Shown: positions 1 to 9,100, numbered from the stretch's first letter. The stretch is DNA of 14,638 nt from Myxococcales bacterium (GCA_020430865.1 JAGQIY010001316.1:1-14638), one strand, 5' to 3'. Made by a program: numbers and translations. The notes: a model not told the origin generated them from the letters alone.

Positions 1-356
1 AGCTCTACGGCAACACCATGATCGGCTTCTCCGAGGGCGCGTTCGTCACCATGAACGTCGGCGTGCGCGAGCCTCGAGCGTTCAATCGCTGGCTGGTGCT
101 CGCCGCGGACACCAAGTACTGGGGCGGCCAGGGCCTGGAGGAGCTGGGCAAGAACCACGCGCGCATCCGCCGTGTGTACCTGATCACTGGCAAGGAAGAC
201 GGCACCTACGAGCCGACCTTGACCGTGAAAGGCTGGCTGCAGAAGGCCCGCGTTCCGGTGCGTATCTCCACACCTTCGGACATGGGGCACGAGCTCTTGC
301 TCGAGTCCAAGCGCGGCATGTACCGCGCTGCGCTGGTTTGGCTCACCAAGGGCTGA
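1..356 (+). CDS. Alpha/beta-hydrolase-fold protein, C-terminal part (5' end outside window)
   Basis: The reading frame is already open at the window edge (codons from position 3), so the ATG at 18 is internal and the true start lies upstream; 117 residues are visible. The nucleophile elbow of the alpha/beta-hydrolase fold is visible as G-F-S-E-G, with the candidate catalytic Ser at 30-32. A candidate catalytic His lies in D-M-G-H-E at 288-290, followed by the usual final helix. After the strand VYLITG comes an acidic stretch (GKEDGTYEP) where the third triad member would be expected. The overall spacing matches the next gene, which has the same fold and order of motifs, so the two look like tandem paralogues. 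The stop at 354-356 is 2 nt before the next ATG, implying one transcript. The family covers esterases, peptidases and lipases; nothing visible fixes the substrate. Because the N-terminus is missing, export cannot be judged. Confidence 0.75.
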   Translation, partial: LYGNTMIGFSEGAFVTMNVGVREPRAFNRWLVLAADTKYWGGQGLEELGKNHARIRRVYLITGKEDGTYEPTLTVKGWLQKARVPVRISTPSDMGHELLLESKRGMYRAALVWLTKG

Positions 357-358
357 CC

Positions 359-1315
359 ATGCGCGGACGCTTCTCCCCTCGCCTGGCGCTGCCGCCATAC
401 CTAGCAGGTTTCTCGGGGGTGAGGACTCTCTGGCTCTGCGCGGCGCTCGGCCAGTCTTGTGCGCCGTCCACGACTCCGCACGGTAATGCTCCTGCCTCGA
501 CCCCCTCCTCCGCGGCCCAGCCCAGCATCAGGTCCGTCAGCGCGGAGTCTCGACCACTGCAGCCCCCCCGCGAGGACCCGCACGCTGGAGCCGCCAGCGC
601 AGACGCCGAGCCCTCTGCGGGGCTGGCCTCCGCCCCAGCTCCGGAGCCCGCGCCGCCAGCGCTTCCTCAGGGAATCAAACCGGGCGAGGTGGTCAGGCTG
701 AGGCTGACGGAGGACAAGCCGATCCTGGTCGCCCATGCCCCCGCCGACGTGCGCCGGGCGGCGCTCTATCTCCACGGCGTGTGCGGCGACATCGACGCCA
801 TCCGATCCTGGGCGAAGGCCGCCTCCACCCACTTCACCCTGATCGCGCTGCTCGCCGACGAGCGCTGCGGCAGTGGCGGTCGCTATCGCTGGACCGCAGA
901 CACCGCCGCCCAGGAGCGACGGCTGGAGCACGCCCTCTCAGCCGTCAAGGCGGCGCGGGGCGGACTCCTCGACACCGACGAACGGGTGTTGATTGGCTAC
1001 TCCCAGGGTGCGCTGCGGGCCCTCGCGCTGCGCGAGCGATTCCCCGGGCGCTATCCATGGCTCTTGCTGGGGGGACTCCCCACGGAGACGCCCGCGTCGA
1101 AGGTCAGCGGCGTGCGGCGACTGGTCCTGGTCGCTGGTGAGCGCGAGGCGAGGAGCCAGATCGACGCGACCGCCGAGCGCTTCGACCAAGGGGGTATCCC
1201 TTCCCGGCTCTTCATCCTGCCGAGCGCCGGCCACGGTCAGTACGGGCCCCAGGCGTCCAGCGTCATGGCCAGCGCCTTCGAGTGGTTGCTACGAGGCGCC
1301 GATCCCGCGCCTTGA
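359..1315 (+). CDS. Exported or lipoprotein-like alpha/beta-hydrolase-fold protein
   Basis: This encodes 318 residues from ATG 359. That start has AAGGG at 348-352 with a 6-nt spacer and sits 2 nt after the upstream stop; a TTG at 338 is in frame but less likely. A GTG at 419 would give a compact signal peptide beginning MRTLWLCAALGQSC. The Cys in GQSC (residue 34 from ATG 359) could be lipidated, but the lipobox is not canonical (Gly, Gln, Ser at -3 to -1). Residues about 35-105 form a Pro/Ala/Ser-rich linker, as seen in many myxobacterial envelope proteins. The folded part follows: the strand ALYLHGVCG, the nucleophile elbow G-Y-S-Q-G with Ser215, the strand LVLVAGE, and the candidate catalytic His292 in AGHGQYG. 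Two Cys residues flanking the early core (HGVCG and DERCG) might form a disulfide, which would fit an extracytoplasmic protein. The substrate is unknown. The gene probably arose with its upstream neighbour by duplication. Confidence 0.8.
   Translation: MRGRFSPRLALPPYLAGFSGVRTLWLCAALGQSCAPSTTPHGNAPASTPSSAAQPSIRSVSAESRPLQPPREDPHAGAASADAEPSAGLASAPAPEPAPPALPQGIKPGEVVRLRLTEDKPILVAHAPADVRRAALYLHGVCGDIDAIRSWAKAASTHFTLIALLADERCGSGGRYRWTADTAAQERRLEHALSAVKAARGGLLDTDERVLIGYSQGALRALALRERFPGRYPWLLLGGLPTETPASKVSGVRRLVLVAGEREARSQIDATAERFDQGGIPSRLFILPSAGHGQYGPQASSVMASAFEWLLRGADPAP
1292..1314. terminator. Hairpin at convergent gene ends (possible terminator)
   Basis: CGAGGCGC (1292-1299) pairs with GCGCCTTG (1307-1314) through one G-U pair, giving an 8-bp stem with a 7-nt loop. 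It ends in the stop codon of the plus-strand hydrolase gene and lies 3 nt beyond the stop of the minus-strand methyltransferase gene. A shared two-way terminator is possible. No T-run follows on either strand, so it is not a canonical intrinsic terminator. Confidence 0.3.
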
Positions 1316-1317
1316 GC

Positions 1318-1938
1318 TCAGACCGGCTTGCGAGCCACACCGCGCACCGACGCCCGCAGCATCGGGAGCGCCTTGCGCAGGCTCTCTCGGCGCACGTCGG
1401 TGACCTCGAAACCCGCGTCCCGGATCTCCGTTTCCGTACGGCGCGTCAGGTGACAGCCGCCCGCCAGCGGCTTCCACAGCGGCTCCAGCCCGCGCTGGAG
1501 CAGCCGCCGGCCGAGGCGGCGCTCGTCACAGACATGCTCGATGAACACCAGCTTGCCACCGGGTCTGAGCACCCGGTGCGCCTCACCGAGGCACGTGCGA
1601 GGATCCGAGACGCTGCAGAGCACCAGCGTACACACCACCGCGTCGAACGCGGCGTCCTCGAACGGAAGCGCGTCCATGGCCGCGCCAGAGAGCTCGGCTC
1701 GGCGCCCCAGCCCCTCGAGGCGCTCCCGGAGCCTGCTACGCATGGCGCGGTCCGGCTCCGCGAGCACCAGGCGCTCGAGCTGGTCGGAGTAGAGCGGGAG
1801 GTTCGCGCCGGTGCCCGCGCCGACCTCGAGCACGGACCCGTTGAGATCCTGCAGCAGCTCCCCGCGCCAGGCGCGCAGGCAGGCCTCCTCCGTCTTGCGC
1901 ATGAAGGGGTCGTAGATGGCGGCCATGAACCAGCTCAT
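1318..1938 (-). CDS. Class I SAM-dependent methyltransferase, METTL7/TMT1-like
   Basis: This 206-residue protein has the whole small Rossmann methyltransferase core. Motif I is VLEVGAGTGAN (36-46). The acidic residue after strand 2 is E61 in LAEPD, expected to bind the SAM ribose. Motif II is FDAVVCTLVLCSV (98-110), and LRPGGKLVFIEHV (124-136) follows. The combination of CTLVLCSV, RVLRPGG, EHV and the later GGCHLTR (160-166) closely recalls animal METTL7A/B (TMT1A/B). Those enzymes are known to methylate thiols, so a small-molecule (perhaps thiol) substrate is a reasonable inference but is not shown here. Unlike the animal enzymes, no N-terminal membrane anchor is visible; the protein starts MSWFMAAIYDPFMRK and should be cytoplasmic. 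ATG 1938 is chosen; an in-frame ATG at 1926 would trim four residues. No good Shine-Dalgarno precedes 1938. The gene diverges from the BASS transporter gene and converges tightly on the hydrolase gene. Confidence 0.88.
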   Translation of the reverse strand: MSWFMAAIYDPFMRKTEEACLRAWRGELLQDLNGSVLEVGAGTGANLPLYSDQLERLVLAEPDRAMRSRLRERLEGLGRRAELSGAAMDALPFEDAAFDAVVCTLVLCSVSDPRTCLGEAHRVLRPGGKLVFIEHVCDERRLGRRLLQRGLEPLWKPLAGGCHLTRRTETEIRDAGFEVTDVRRESLRKALPMLRASVRGVARKPV

Positions 1939-1944
1939 GATGCA

Positions 1945-1973
1945 ATCATCCGGCGGGGGCGGCCGGGGGACAA
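1945..1973 (-). promoter_or_regulatory. Candidate sigma-70-type promoter for the methyltransferase gene
   Basis: Read on the minus strand, TTGTCC (1968-1973) is followed after 17 nt by GATGAT (1945-1950). These match TTGACA and TATAAT at 4 of 6 positions each, with ideal spacing. Only 6 nt separate the -10-like box from ATG 1938, so transcription would begin at or next to the start codon and the mRNA would be leaderless. The lack of a well-placed Shine-Dalgarno fits this. In GC-rich DNA such matches also arise by chance. Confidence 0.3.
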
Positions 1974-2104
1974 GCGCCGCAGCCCCGACGGCCAGAACAG
2001 GGAAACCAGCCGTCGCGCTGCCGCGTAAACGCTGCTACGGGCGCACGTCGTTGGCCGGAGTCGCTGCCTCGGTGGCGGGCTCGGACCGCTATCGGCGCGG
2101 CCCG

Positions 2105-3130
2105 GTGAGTGCTAACGGACGACCAGCGGACCTCACCCCCAAAGAACTGGCGCTGCTCAACCATCCCGTGCGCGAACTCTTCTCTCACCACGCCTTCGTC
2201 GAAGCCTACTTCGTACCGGTCCAGCTGCTCCTGGCAATGTTCGGTATGGGCGCCACGCTCAGCGTTCGAGACTTCGAGCGCATCGTGCGAAATCCAGGCG
2301 GCCTCGCGGTGGGCCTCGCAGTCCAGGTGGTGCTGGTGCCGCTGCTCGCGGTCGCCTTCTCTCACGTGCTCGGTCTCGAGCCGGGGTGGGCGGTTGGCCT
2401 GATCCTGGTGAGCGTGGTGCCCGGCGGCGCATTCTCGAACCTGCTCACCTACTTCGGACGCGGAAACGTACCGCTGTCCATCTCGGTGACCACCGTCACC
2501 ACGCTGGGTTGCCTGCTCACCATCCCATTCGTGCTGCACCTCACCGCGGCAGAGCACTTGCCTCCGAACTTCGTGTTCCCGACGGGGCAGATCGTGCGGG
2601 ATATCTCGAGCTTCCTGTTGTTGCCCCTCGCCCTCGGCATGGTCAGCTACCGCTTCCTGCCACAGCACGCGGAGCTGCTGTCGCGCTGGTCGATCCGCCT
2701 GTCGATGACGTTCGTGGTGCTGATCACCATCAGCGCGCTGGGCTCGGGACGTATCAAGGTCGCGGAGTACGGCCTGGGCCCGCCCGCCACCATCCTGGCC
2801 TTCGCGCTGCTGCTGATGTTCGCGATCCCGCACCTCACGCGGCTCCTGGGACGCTACGACGACGAGAGCGCGGCGATCAGCATCGAGGTGACGCTACGCA
2901 ACATCGGCATCGGCCTGCTGCTGGTCCGTTTCTTCTTTCCGGGGCAACCCGAGAACGGACACGTCCTCTACTCGTGCCTGTTCTTCGCTGGGCTCTCGAC
3001 GCCTCTCAGCCTGCCGGCGATGTTGCGCCACCGCCGAGGCAAGAGCCCGGCCCTTGGTCGCGCGCCGTTCATCCGGCCCTCCGCACGGCCCTCCTCCGCG
3101 CCACCTGCTGCCGAAGAACCGGCCGCCTGA
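2105..3130 (+). CDS. Bile acid:sodium symporter (BASS/SLC10) family membrane protein
   Basis: From GTG 2105 this encodes 341 residues, a normal length for the family. It is a polytopic inner-membrane protein with about eight to ten hydrophobic segments. Family hallmarks are visible: FGMGATLSVRDF after the first segment (46-57), SVVPGGAFSNLLTYFGRGN (103-121) corresponding to the PGGxxSN signature of the crossing region, and EVTLRN (261-266) corresponding to the second crossing helix, where Glu and Asn help form the Na+ sites in structurally studied members. BASS proteins couple Na+ to uptake of organic anions; bacterial members carry diverse substrates, and none can be assigned here. After the last segment is a 32-residue basic then Pro/Ala-rich tail, probably disordered. 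The frame stays open upstream to ATG 1916, which has GAAGGGG six bases before it. That longer form would overlap the divergent methyltransferase start and add a low-complexity 63-residue extension unlike the family, so I prefer 2105, although it lacks a clear ribosome binding site. Confidence 0.88.
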   Translation: MSANGRPADLTPKELALLNHPVRELFSHHAFVEAYFVPVQLLLAMFGMGATLSVRDFERIVRNPGGLAVGLAVQVVLVPLLAVAFSHVLGLEPGWAVGLILVSVVPGGAFSNLLTYFGRGNVPLSISVTTVTTLGCLLTIPFVLHLTAAEHLPPNFVFPTGQIVRDISSFLLLPLALGMVSYRFLPQHAELLSRWSIRLSMTFVVLITISALGSGRIKVAEYGLGPPATILAFALLLMFAIPHLTRLLGRYDDESAAISIEVTLRNIGIGLLLVRFFFPGQPENGHVLYSCLFFAGLSTPLSLPAMLRHRRGKSPALGRAPFIRPSARPSSAPPAAEEPAA

Positions 3131-3160
3131 TCCGACTTCAGCCGAGAGTCGCCATCAGGT
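3125..3160. terminator. Hairpin spanning both convergent stop codons (candidate shared terminator)
   Basis: CCTGAT (3126-3131) pairs with ATCAGG (3154-3159), and inside it CGACT (3133-3137) pairs with AGTCG (3147-3151). This makes an 11-bp stem interrupted by a small 1x2 internal loop, with a 9-nt loop and an extra G-U pair at each end. Both stop codons, of the transporter (3128-3130) and the giant TPR gene (3138-3140), lie inside it. The plus-strand side is followed by a comparatively T-rich stretch at 3170-3177. With a 7-nt intergenic gap there is no other space for termination, so a bidirectional role is plausible. Confidence 0.4.
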
Positions 3161-6100
3161 CGCGAGCCGCTTGATTGTTGGGGTCCTCGTTCAGGCACTT
3201 GGCCAGGAAGATCTTCGCCTTGCGCACATCCGCGCGACGGTGAGCGAGCCGCCCCATGTGGTAGTAGGCCTGAGCGCGAGCCTGGGGAGTCGCGCCCTCG
3301 TCCTCGGGGTCACTGACCGGGCGCATCATTGTTACCGCGCGGAAAGCGCGATTGGCGACGGGCTCCTCGTCCAGGTCCAGCGCCAGCTCCCCGAGCTCCA
3401 TCGCGAGGGCGCCGTTCTTCGGATCCATTTCGAAGGCGCGGTTCAGCGAGTCGAGGGCGTTGGTGAGCGCCCCCGCCCCCAGATCCAGGTGAGCCAGCTC
3501 GCGGTAGATCCTCGACAGGCTGCGAGACCTTCGACCGCGCTGAGAGGCCACCCCCTCGGCCAGCAACGCACGGGCGTCGGCCGCGCGCCCCGCGCTCGCG
3601 TAGGCGCGCCCCAGCGCGGCGATGCCCTCGAGCTCATCGGGCACCAGCGCGCGCGCCTGCTCCAGGACGCCGATGGCCTCCCCGAGGTGTCCTCCTGGCC
3701 CCGACAACAACTGTCCGGCGCGCACCAGCAGCTGGTAGCGTGCCTCCAGCTCGGACGCCTCGCCAGCGTCCCGCAGCATCATGTGCGCGAGCTCTCGCGT
3801 CGCCCCGAGCGCCTGGTAGAGTTCCCGCAAGCGCTCCGAGAGCTCCGGATCCTCGGGGTACAGCTCGACCGCACGCTCGAGTCCAGCGCGGGCGTGCTCG
3901 AGCTGACCAGTCTCGTTGCATACCTCCAGCAACTCCGCGATCGCCTGGATCAGCCGCTCCCCACGCTCCAGCTCACACAGGCGCTGCAGGTAGTGGCTTG
4001 CCATCTCCGTGTCGTTCTGGGTGCGCCGAGCGAGCCGCGCGAGGCGCCACAGCGCGTCCCTGTCGTCGGGTCGCTCTTCGAGCACCGCCGTCAGCACCCG
4101 CTGTGCCCCATCGCCGTCCCCGAGCTCCTCGTAGACGGCCACCAGGCGTTTCTGGATCCCGCGACGGGCGTCCCCTTCGGCAGCCTCCAAGGCCCGCTGC
4201 AGCGCCTCGCAGAGCACCACGCCGTGCGCTGGCTCCTGCGCGTAGACTCGCTCGTGATCGTCCAGCGCATCCAGCGGACGCTCCAGCGATTCCAGCAGCT
4301 CCGCTCGTTGCCTGAGCAAGCCGACGTGGTTCGCCTTCAGGGTCAACGCGACGCTGAGCGCCTCCAGCGCGCGGTCGAGCTCTCCCGCCTGGCGGTGAGC
4401 CTCGACCAGCCGACTCAGCAAGTCGGCTTGATGGGGGTTCGCCTCGAAGCAGCGCGCGAGGATGTCTGCTTGGCTCGAGAAATCAGCGCGGCCGGCGTAG
4501 AGCGCGGAGAGGCGCTCGGCGACTTCGCGGTCACGAGGTTCGGCGTCGAACAACAGCCGCAGCGCCCGCTCCTCCGCCTCCTCGTCGCCTTGCTCGCGGC
4601 GCAGGTCCATGAGCCGTCGCCCGAGCGCGCTCGCGGCCTCGCCCTGCTCGAGGGGCAGCAAGCGCTCGATGGCGTCCGCCAGCAGATAGCTGTCGTCGCG
4701 AGTTTCGAGGATGCTCACGCTGCGACGCAGGGCTTCGACGGCGTCAGGGGCCCAGTCCATCAGCGCCTGGTAGACATCGAAGGCGTCGTCCTGACGCTCG
4801 AGCTCCTCGAGCAGGGCCCCGAGACGCAAGGAGAGCGACGTGATGCGCTCGACGCTCTGCTCGTCCTTGGCGCGCTCCAGCTCGCCCACCAGGATCTCCA
4901 CCAGCTCCTCGCGTCGCCCCTCGCCCTGCAGCACCTCGATCAAGGTCTCACTCGCCTCGGGGGTACCAGGGAAGTCCTCGACGATCTGCCTCAGCACGTC
5001 GATCGCGTCTCGAGTGTCACCGCGCCCGAGCAGGATGCGTGCCCGCTCGAGGGCGAGTCGACCGCGGCTCTCGGCGTCGTCCACCACGGCCAGCGTGCTC
5101 TCGATCAGCTCCGCGAGCTTGGCGAGATCGCCCCGCTCCCGGCACAGCGCCATCAGCGGCTCCCACGCCTCGCGGTCCGCTGGATTGTCCTGACGCACCC
5201 GCTCGAGGACGCGCACGGCGCGGTCGAGCTGCCCCTGTTCCTCCGCTTGACGGGCGATTTCCAGGCACAGGTCCCGCGCGTTTGCGGGATCCATCAAGAG
5301 CGCCGCCTGCTCCTTCAGTTCCAGGGCCTTCGCCTGAGCACCTTGGACCTCCAGTAGCTCCGAGAGCTGGAGTCGAACCCAGGCCCCGTCCTCCCCCTCC
5401 AGTCCGGCATCTTCTCGGGCAAGCGCTTCCTCGAGGATCTTGCGGCCCACGTCCAGCTGCTCGAGCCGCGACGCCAGCTCCCACGCCTCCCGCAGGACGT
5501 CGATGCGAGGCCCCGGCAGCGCGGCGATGTGGCGCAGCGCGAACAGCAGAGACTCTTCGCGACCGGCGCTGCGCGAGATCGACTCCAGCAGTCGCGCCGG
5601 CTCTTCGACCCCAGGCTCGCGCTCGAGGAGCCCACGCAGCATGCCATCCGCCCGAGGCAGATCGGCCTCCAGCTCGAGCGCTCGCTCCAGCAGGTCGATG
5701 CCCGAGTCGCGGGTCTCGCCGCTGCCCAGCCGAAGTTCGGCCAGGCGGTACAGCGCCTCCGCATCTGCGTTGTCCAGGCCCTGGGCGGCCACCCGACGCT
5801 CGAGCACGTGAGTCTCCCGTTCGCGATCACCGAGCCACTCGTAGACCTGGCCCAGCGCCGACCAGGCGAGGGAATCCGCCTGCTGCTGTTCCAGGCTCTG
5901 GAACACGTCGTCCGCACGGTTCTTGATGCGCCCAGCCCGCTCGGCCTGAGCGGCCTGACCGTCCTCGGCGTAGAGCATCACCAGGTCGGCGAGCGCCCTG
6001 GCTGTTTCCGCAGGGTTACTAGCGCGCTCGAGGCGCGTCTCGACCACTCGGGCCAGCAGTTCGTGCCGCCCGCGCTGGCGCAGGGCGCGCTCGAGGCGCT

Positions 6101-9100
6101 TGCTCTCGAAATCGCTCTCCATCGCGGCCTCGAACGCGCTCTCGATGAACTCGGTCGCGCGAATCGGGTCGTCTCGCAGCGCCGCGATCTCCCCCAGATA
6201 CACGAAGGCCTCGGAGCGACTGGGGCCCTTGGTCGCGGGCTCCGATCCTGGCTTCAAGACCAGCAACAACGCGCGAAATGCCCGCTCCGCTCGCTCACCC
6301 CGCCCGAGGTCGAAGGCCACGCGGCCCAGCTCCTCCAGCACCTCTGGATGAGCGGGGTCGATCTTCGCCGCCACCTCGAGTTCTCTCAGCGCAGCCTCGC
6401 TGCCCTCAGACCTCTTGAGCACCCGGGCGAGTCGATGGTGCACGAGCGCCCGAGACTTGGGTCGACGAGTGCCATAGAGTTCGAGCTGGTCGCGCAGTAG
6501 CTGCTCCGCGCGCTCGAAGCCTTCTTCAGTCCCGCCCTCCTCGTCGCACAGCGCATCCACGAGCGCGAGGCGAAGGTCCACATCCTCCGGCTCGGCCTCC
6601 AGCGCGGACTCCAGCAGCGGGATGGCGCGCGCCGAGTTCCCGACTCGTTCCATGAACAGTGTTGCTGCTTCCTCGAACAGCTTGCGGCGCTTGCGCTTGA
6701 GGGTGGCGCGCCTGGCCTCTTCGGCGAGCAGCTCGGCCAGCGGCACCCAGGCCTTGTCTGCGCGATAGAGCTCCGAGAGGTGCTTGCGCACCGGAGCAGC
6801 GTCGATCCCACGCCACTGGTTCATCTGCGTGAGCACGGCCTCCAAGCGCGCCCTGGCCCTGTCTCGCCGACCAAGCTCCTCGTAGCCCTGGGCCAGGCGC
6901 AGCGTGCGCTCACCAACCTGTTCACGACCCGACGAGGCACAGAGCCACTCCAGCACCTCGACGCGCTCCTGCGTCTCTCCCCGAGCCTCGTGAATGCGCG
7001 CGAGCGCCTCCAGGCAGTCCTCGCCCCCGAGCGCGGCGCCCGCGCGGAAATCGACGAGCGCACGCTCGACGTCCTTCAGCTCGGTCTCTGCGAGCTGGGC
7101 CGCACGCGACCACAGCGCCGCCGCCCCGCCCCGGTCCTCCAGGCGCTCGCGACAGCCAGCCTGTTGCTCCCACAGCTTCACCTTCGCCTCGCTCCGCCCG
7201 AGCTCGTCCAACAGCAATGCAAGCCGCGGGACGCTGGCCTGCGCCACGTCGTCCGCCGGATCCTCGTCGAGCAGGCGCGAGAAGATCTCGGCGGCGCGCT
7301 CGGGTGCGCCGAGGCGCTCCTGGCACAGCAGCGCCGCCTCTTGCCGCATGCCACGCTGGATCTCCACCGGGAAGTCCAGCTCGGACGCCTCCTCCAGGAG
7401 CTCGACTACTGCCTGGTGTCGGCCCCGCTCCAGCAAGCGGTTCCTCTGCTCGGTGACCGCCCAGTGAGCCACCTCACCCACGCGCTGGTCGCGGCTACGC
7501 TTCCAGTACCGCACGGAAGTTTGATAGAGTTCGCCACACGCAGCGAGGCCCGCCTCTGCGTCGCTCACACCGCGCACGGCGCTGATCGCGCCGTCCCAGT
7601 CGTCCGCGGCCGCGTAAGCGTGGAGCGCCTCGGTGATCTGTCCCGTGTGCGTGGCGTACAGCTCCGCGAGGCGGACGAGCAGCGCGGCGCGAGGCGTGGG
7701 GTCTGCGGTCCCCTCGGCCTCGCGCTCGATACGCGCCGCGAGCTCGGGCCAGCGCTGCTCTCGTTCCAGGAGCTGCACCAGCGTCTCGAAGCTCTCCTCG
7801 TCCGCGCCGTGGTCTTGCTCGATCCCGACCCAGCGCTCCACGGCGCTGGCCGTCTGTCCAAGGTTCTCTCCCAGGACCTTCGCCGCCCAGACCCGATCCT
7901 GACGTGCTCCCTGGGCATCGCCATTACCCACGCGCAGCCCAGCGCGCTCGTCCAAGGCGGCAACCAGGTCGGTGTGGTGCTCGGCGCGACGCAGCGCGTC
8001 CACCAGCCCATCGAGCGCGCCGCCGTCCCTCGGGTCGATAGCGAGCAGCTCGCGCCATAGACGGATCGCCCGCTCCAGATCCGTGAGCTGCTGATCCGCG
8101 AGGCGCGCCGCCGTCGCCAGCGCCCCAACTCGCTCCGCCTCGGCCCCCACGACCTGCTCCCCCAGCGCAGCGATGCGCTCCAGCAGGTCGACTCGCCGTG
8201 GCAGCTCCCCCGCCCGTTCGAGCAACGGGTCCAGGCGCCGGCACGCCTTCAGCTGAAGCTCGACCGGAGCACCAGCGGCGTGAGCGACGCGGTGATGCAA
8301 GTCAACCGCTCGCTCGAACAGCTGCTCTCGCTCGCTCACCTCCCCGGCTTCGTAGAAGAGCTGCTCCGCCAGGGGCGACTCCTCGCGCCCCGCGATCATC
8401 ACCAGGAGCTCTGCCTGGCGCTGCCCTTCATCGATGCGTTGCGCGAGCTCGTCCAGCTGACCGCGGTACTCCTGCGAGCTTGGGACCAGGCCAACCAACT
8501 CCATCAAGTGCTTGAAGGCGCTGCGGGGATCGTCGAGTCGATTCAAGCAGATCGTCACCAGCTCCCCAAGGCGCTGCTCGAGCTCTGCCTTGCCAGGTGC
8601 AGCCTCGAGCTCGACCTCGAGCATGCGCACGACGTCCTGGGTCTGACCCAGGGATTCGTAGTGAGCCTTGAGCCGCGCGGCAACGTCGTCGCGAACGCTC
8701 ATCGCGCGTCGACGACGGCTTCCGTCGCCGGTCGGAGGCAGCGACTCGGGCGGCACGGGCAGCGCCAGGATCCGCTCCAGCAGCTGGAACGCCTCGTCAG
8801 TGCCTGGACCGGCCTCCAGCGTGAGGTCGATCAACTCGAAGGCGTGTCGCGCATCGCTCAGGTCGATCCAGAGACCCGCGATGCGCAGGCGCAGCTCCTC
8901 GAGTGGTGTCCCGGACAGCTTGTCGAGGCGGCGGCCGAGCAACTCGATCAGCGGACGACTCTGCCCCTCGCGCTCGTAGAGACGCTCGAGGTTGTTCTCC
9001 ACCCGCGAGTCGTCGCGCCGCAACTCGAGCAGTTGCTCCAGATACCCGATGGCCCGCGGCGCGTCGCCAGCGAAGTCCTTCGCGGCAAGGGCCGCCTCCT

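Noticed and set aside
401..931. 176-codon minus-strand open frame over the second hydrolase
   Set aside because: It is Gly/Arg-rich and antisense to a gene with a clear GYSQG elbow.
1282..2028. 248-codon plus-strand open frame over the methyltransferase
   Set aside because: It mirrors the methyltransferase gene, whose motifs are unmistakable on the minus strand.
1946..2833. 295-codon minus-strand open frame over the transporter
   Set aside because: It encodes a His/Gln/Arg-rich product antisense to clear transmembrane segments.
3054..5357. 767-codon open frame on the plus strand opposite the 3' third of the TPR gene
   Set aside because: It lies antisense to a real gene. In GC-rich DNA with strong third-position bias, antisense frames stay open. 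Its product is a Leu/Gln/Arg-rich sequence without a recognisable domain, and its start overlaps the transporter gene.
6780..8060. 426-codon plus-strand open frame inside the TPR gene
   Set aside because: It is an antisense shadow of the same kind: no domain, no ribosome binding context, and composition dictated by the repeat codons on the other strand.
8700..8702. Internal ATG (Met1646) as the start of a separate second-half gene
   Set aside because: There is no properly spaced Shine-Dalgarno, and the frame and repeats continue across it without interruption.
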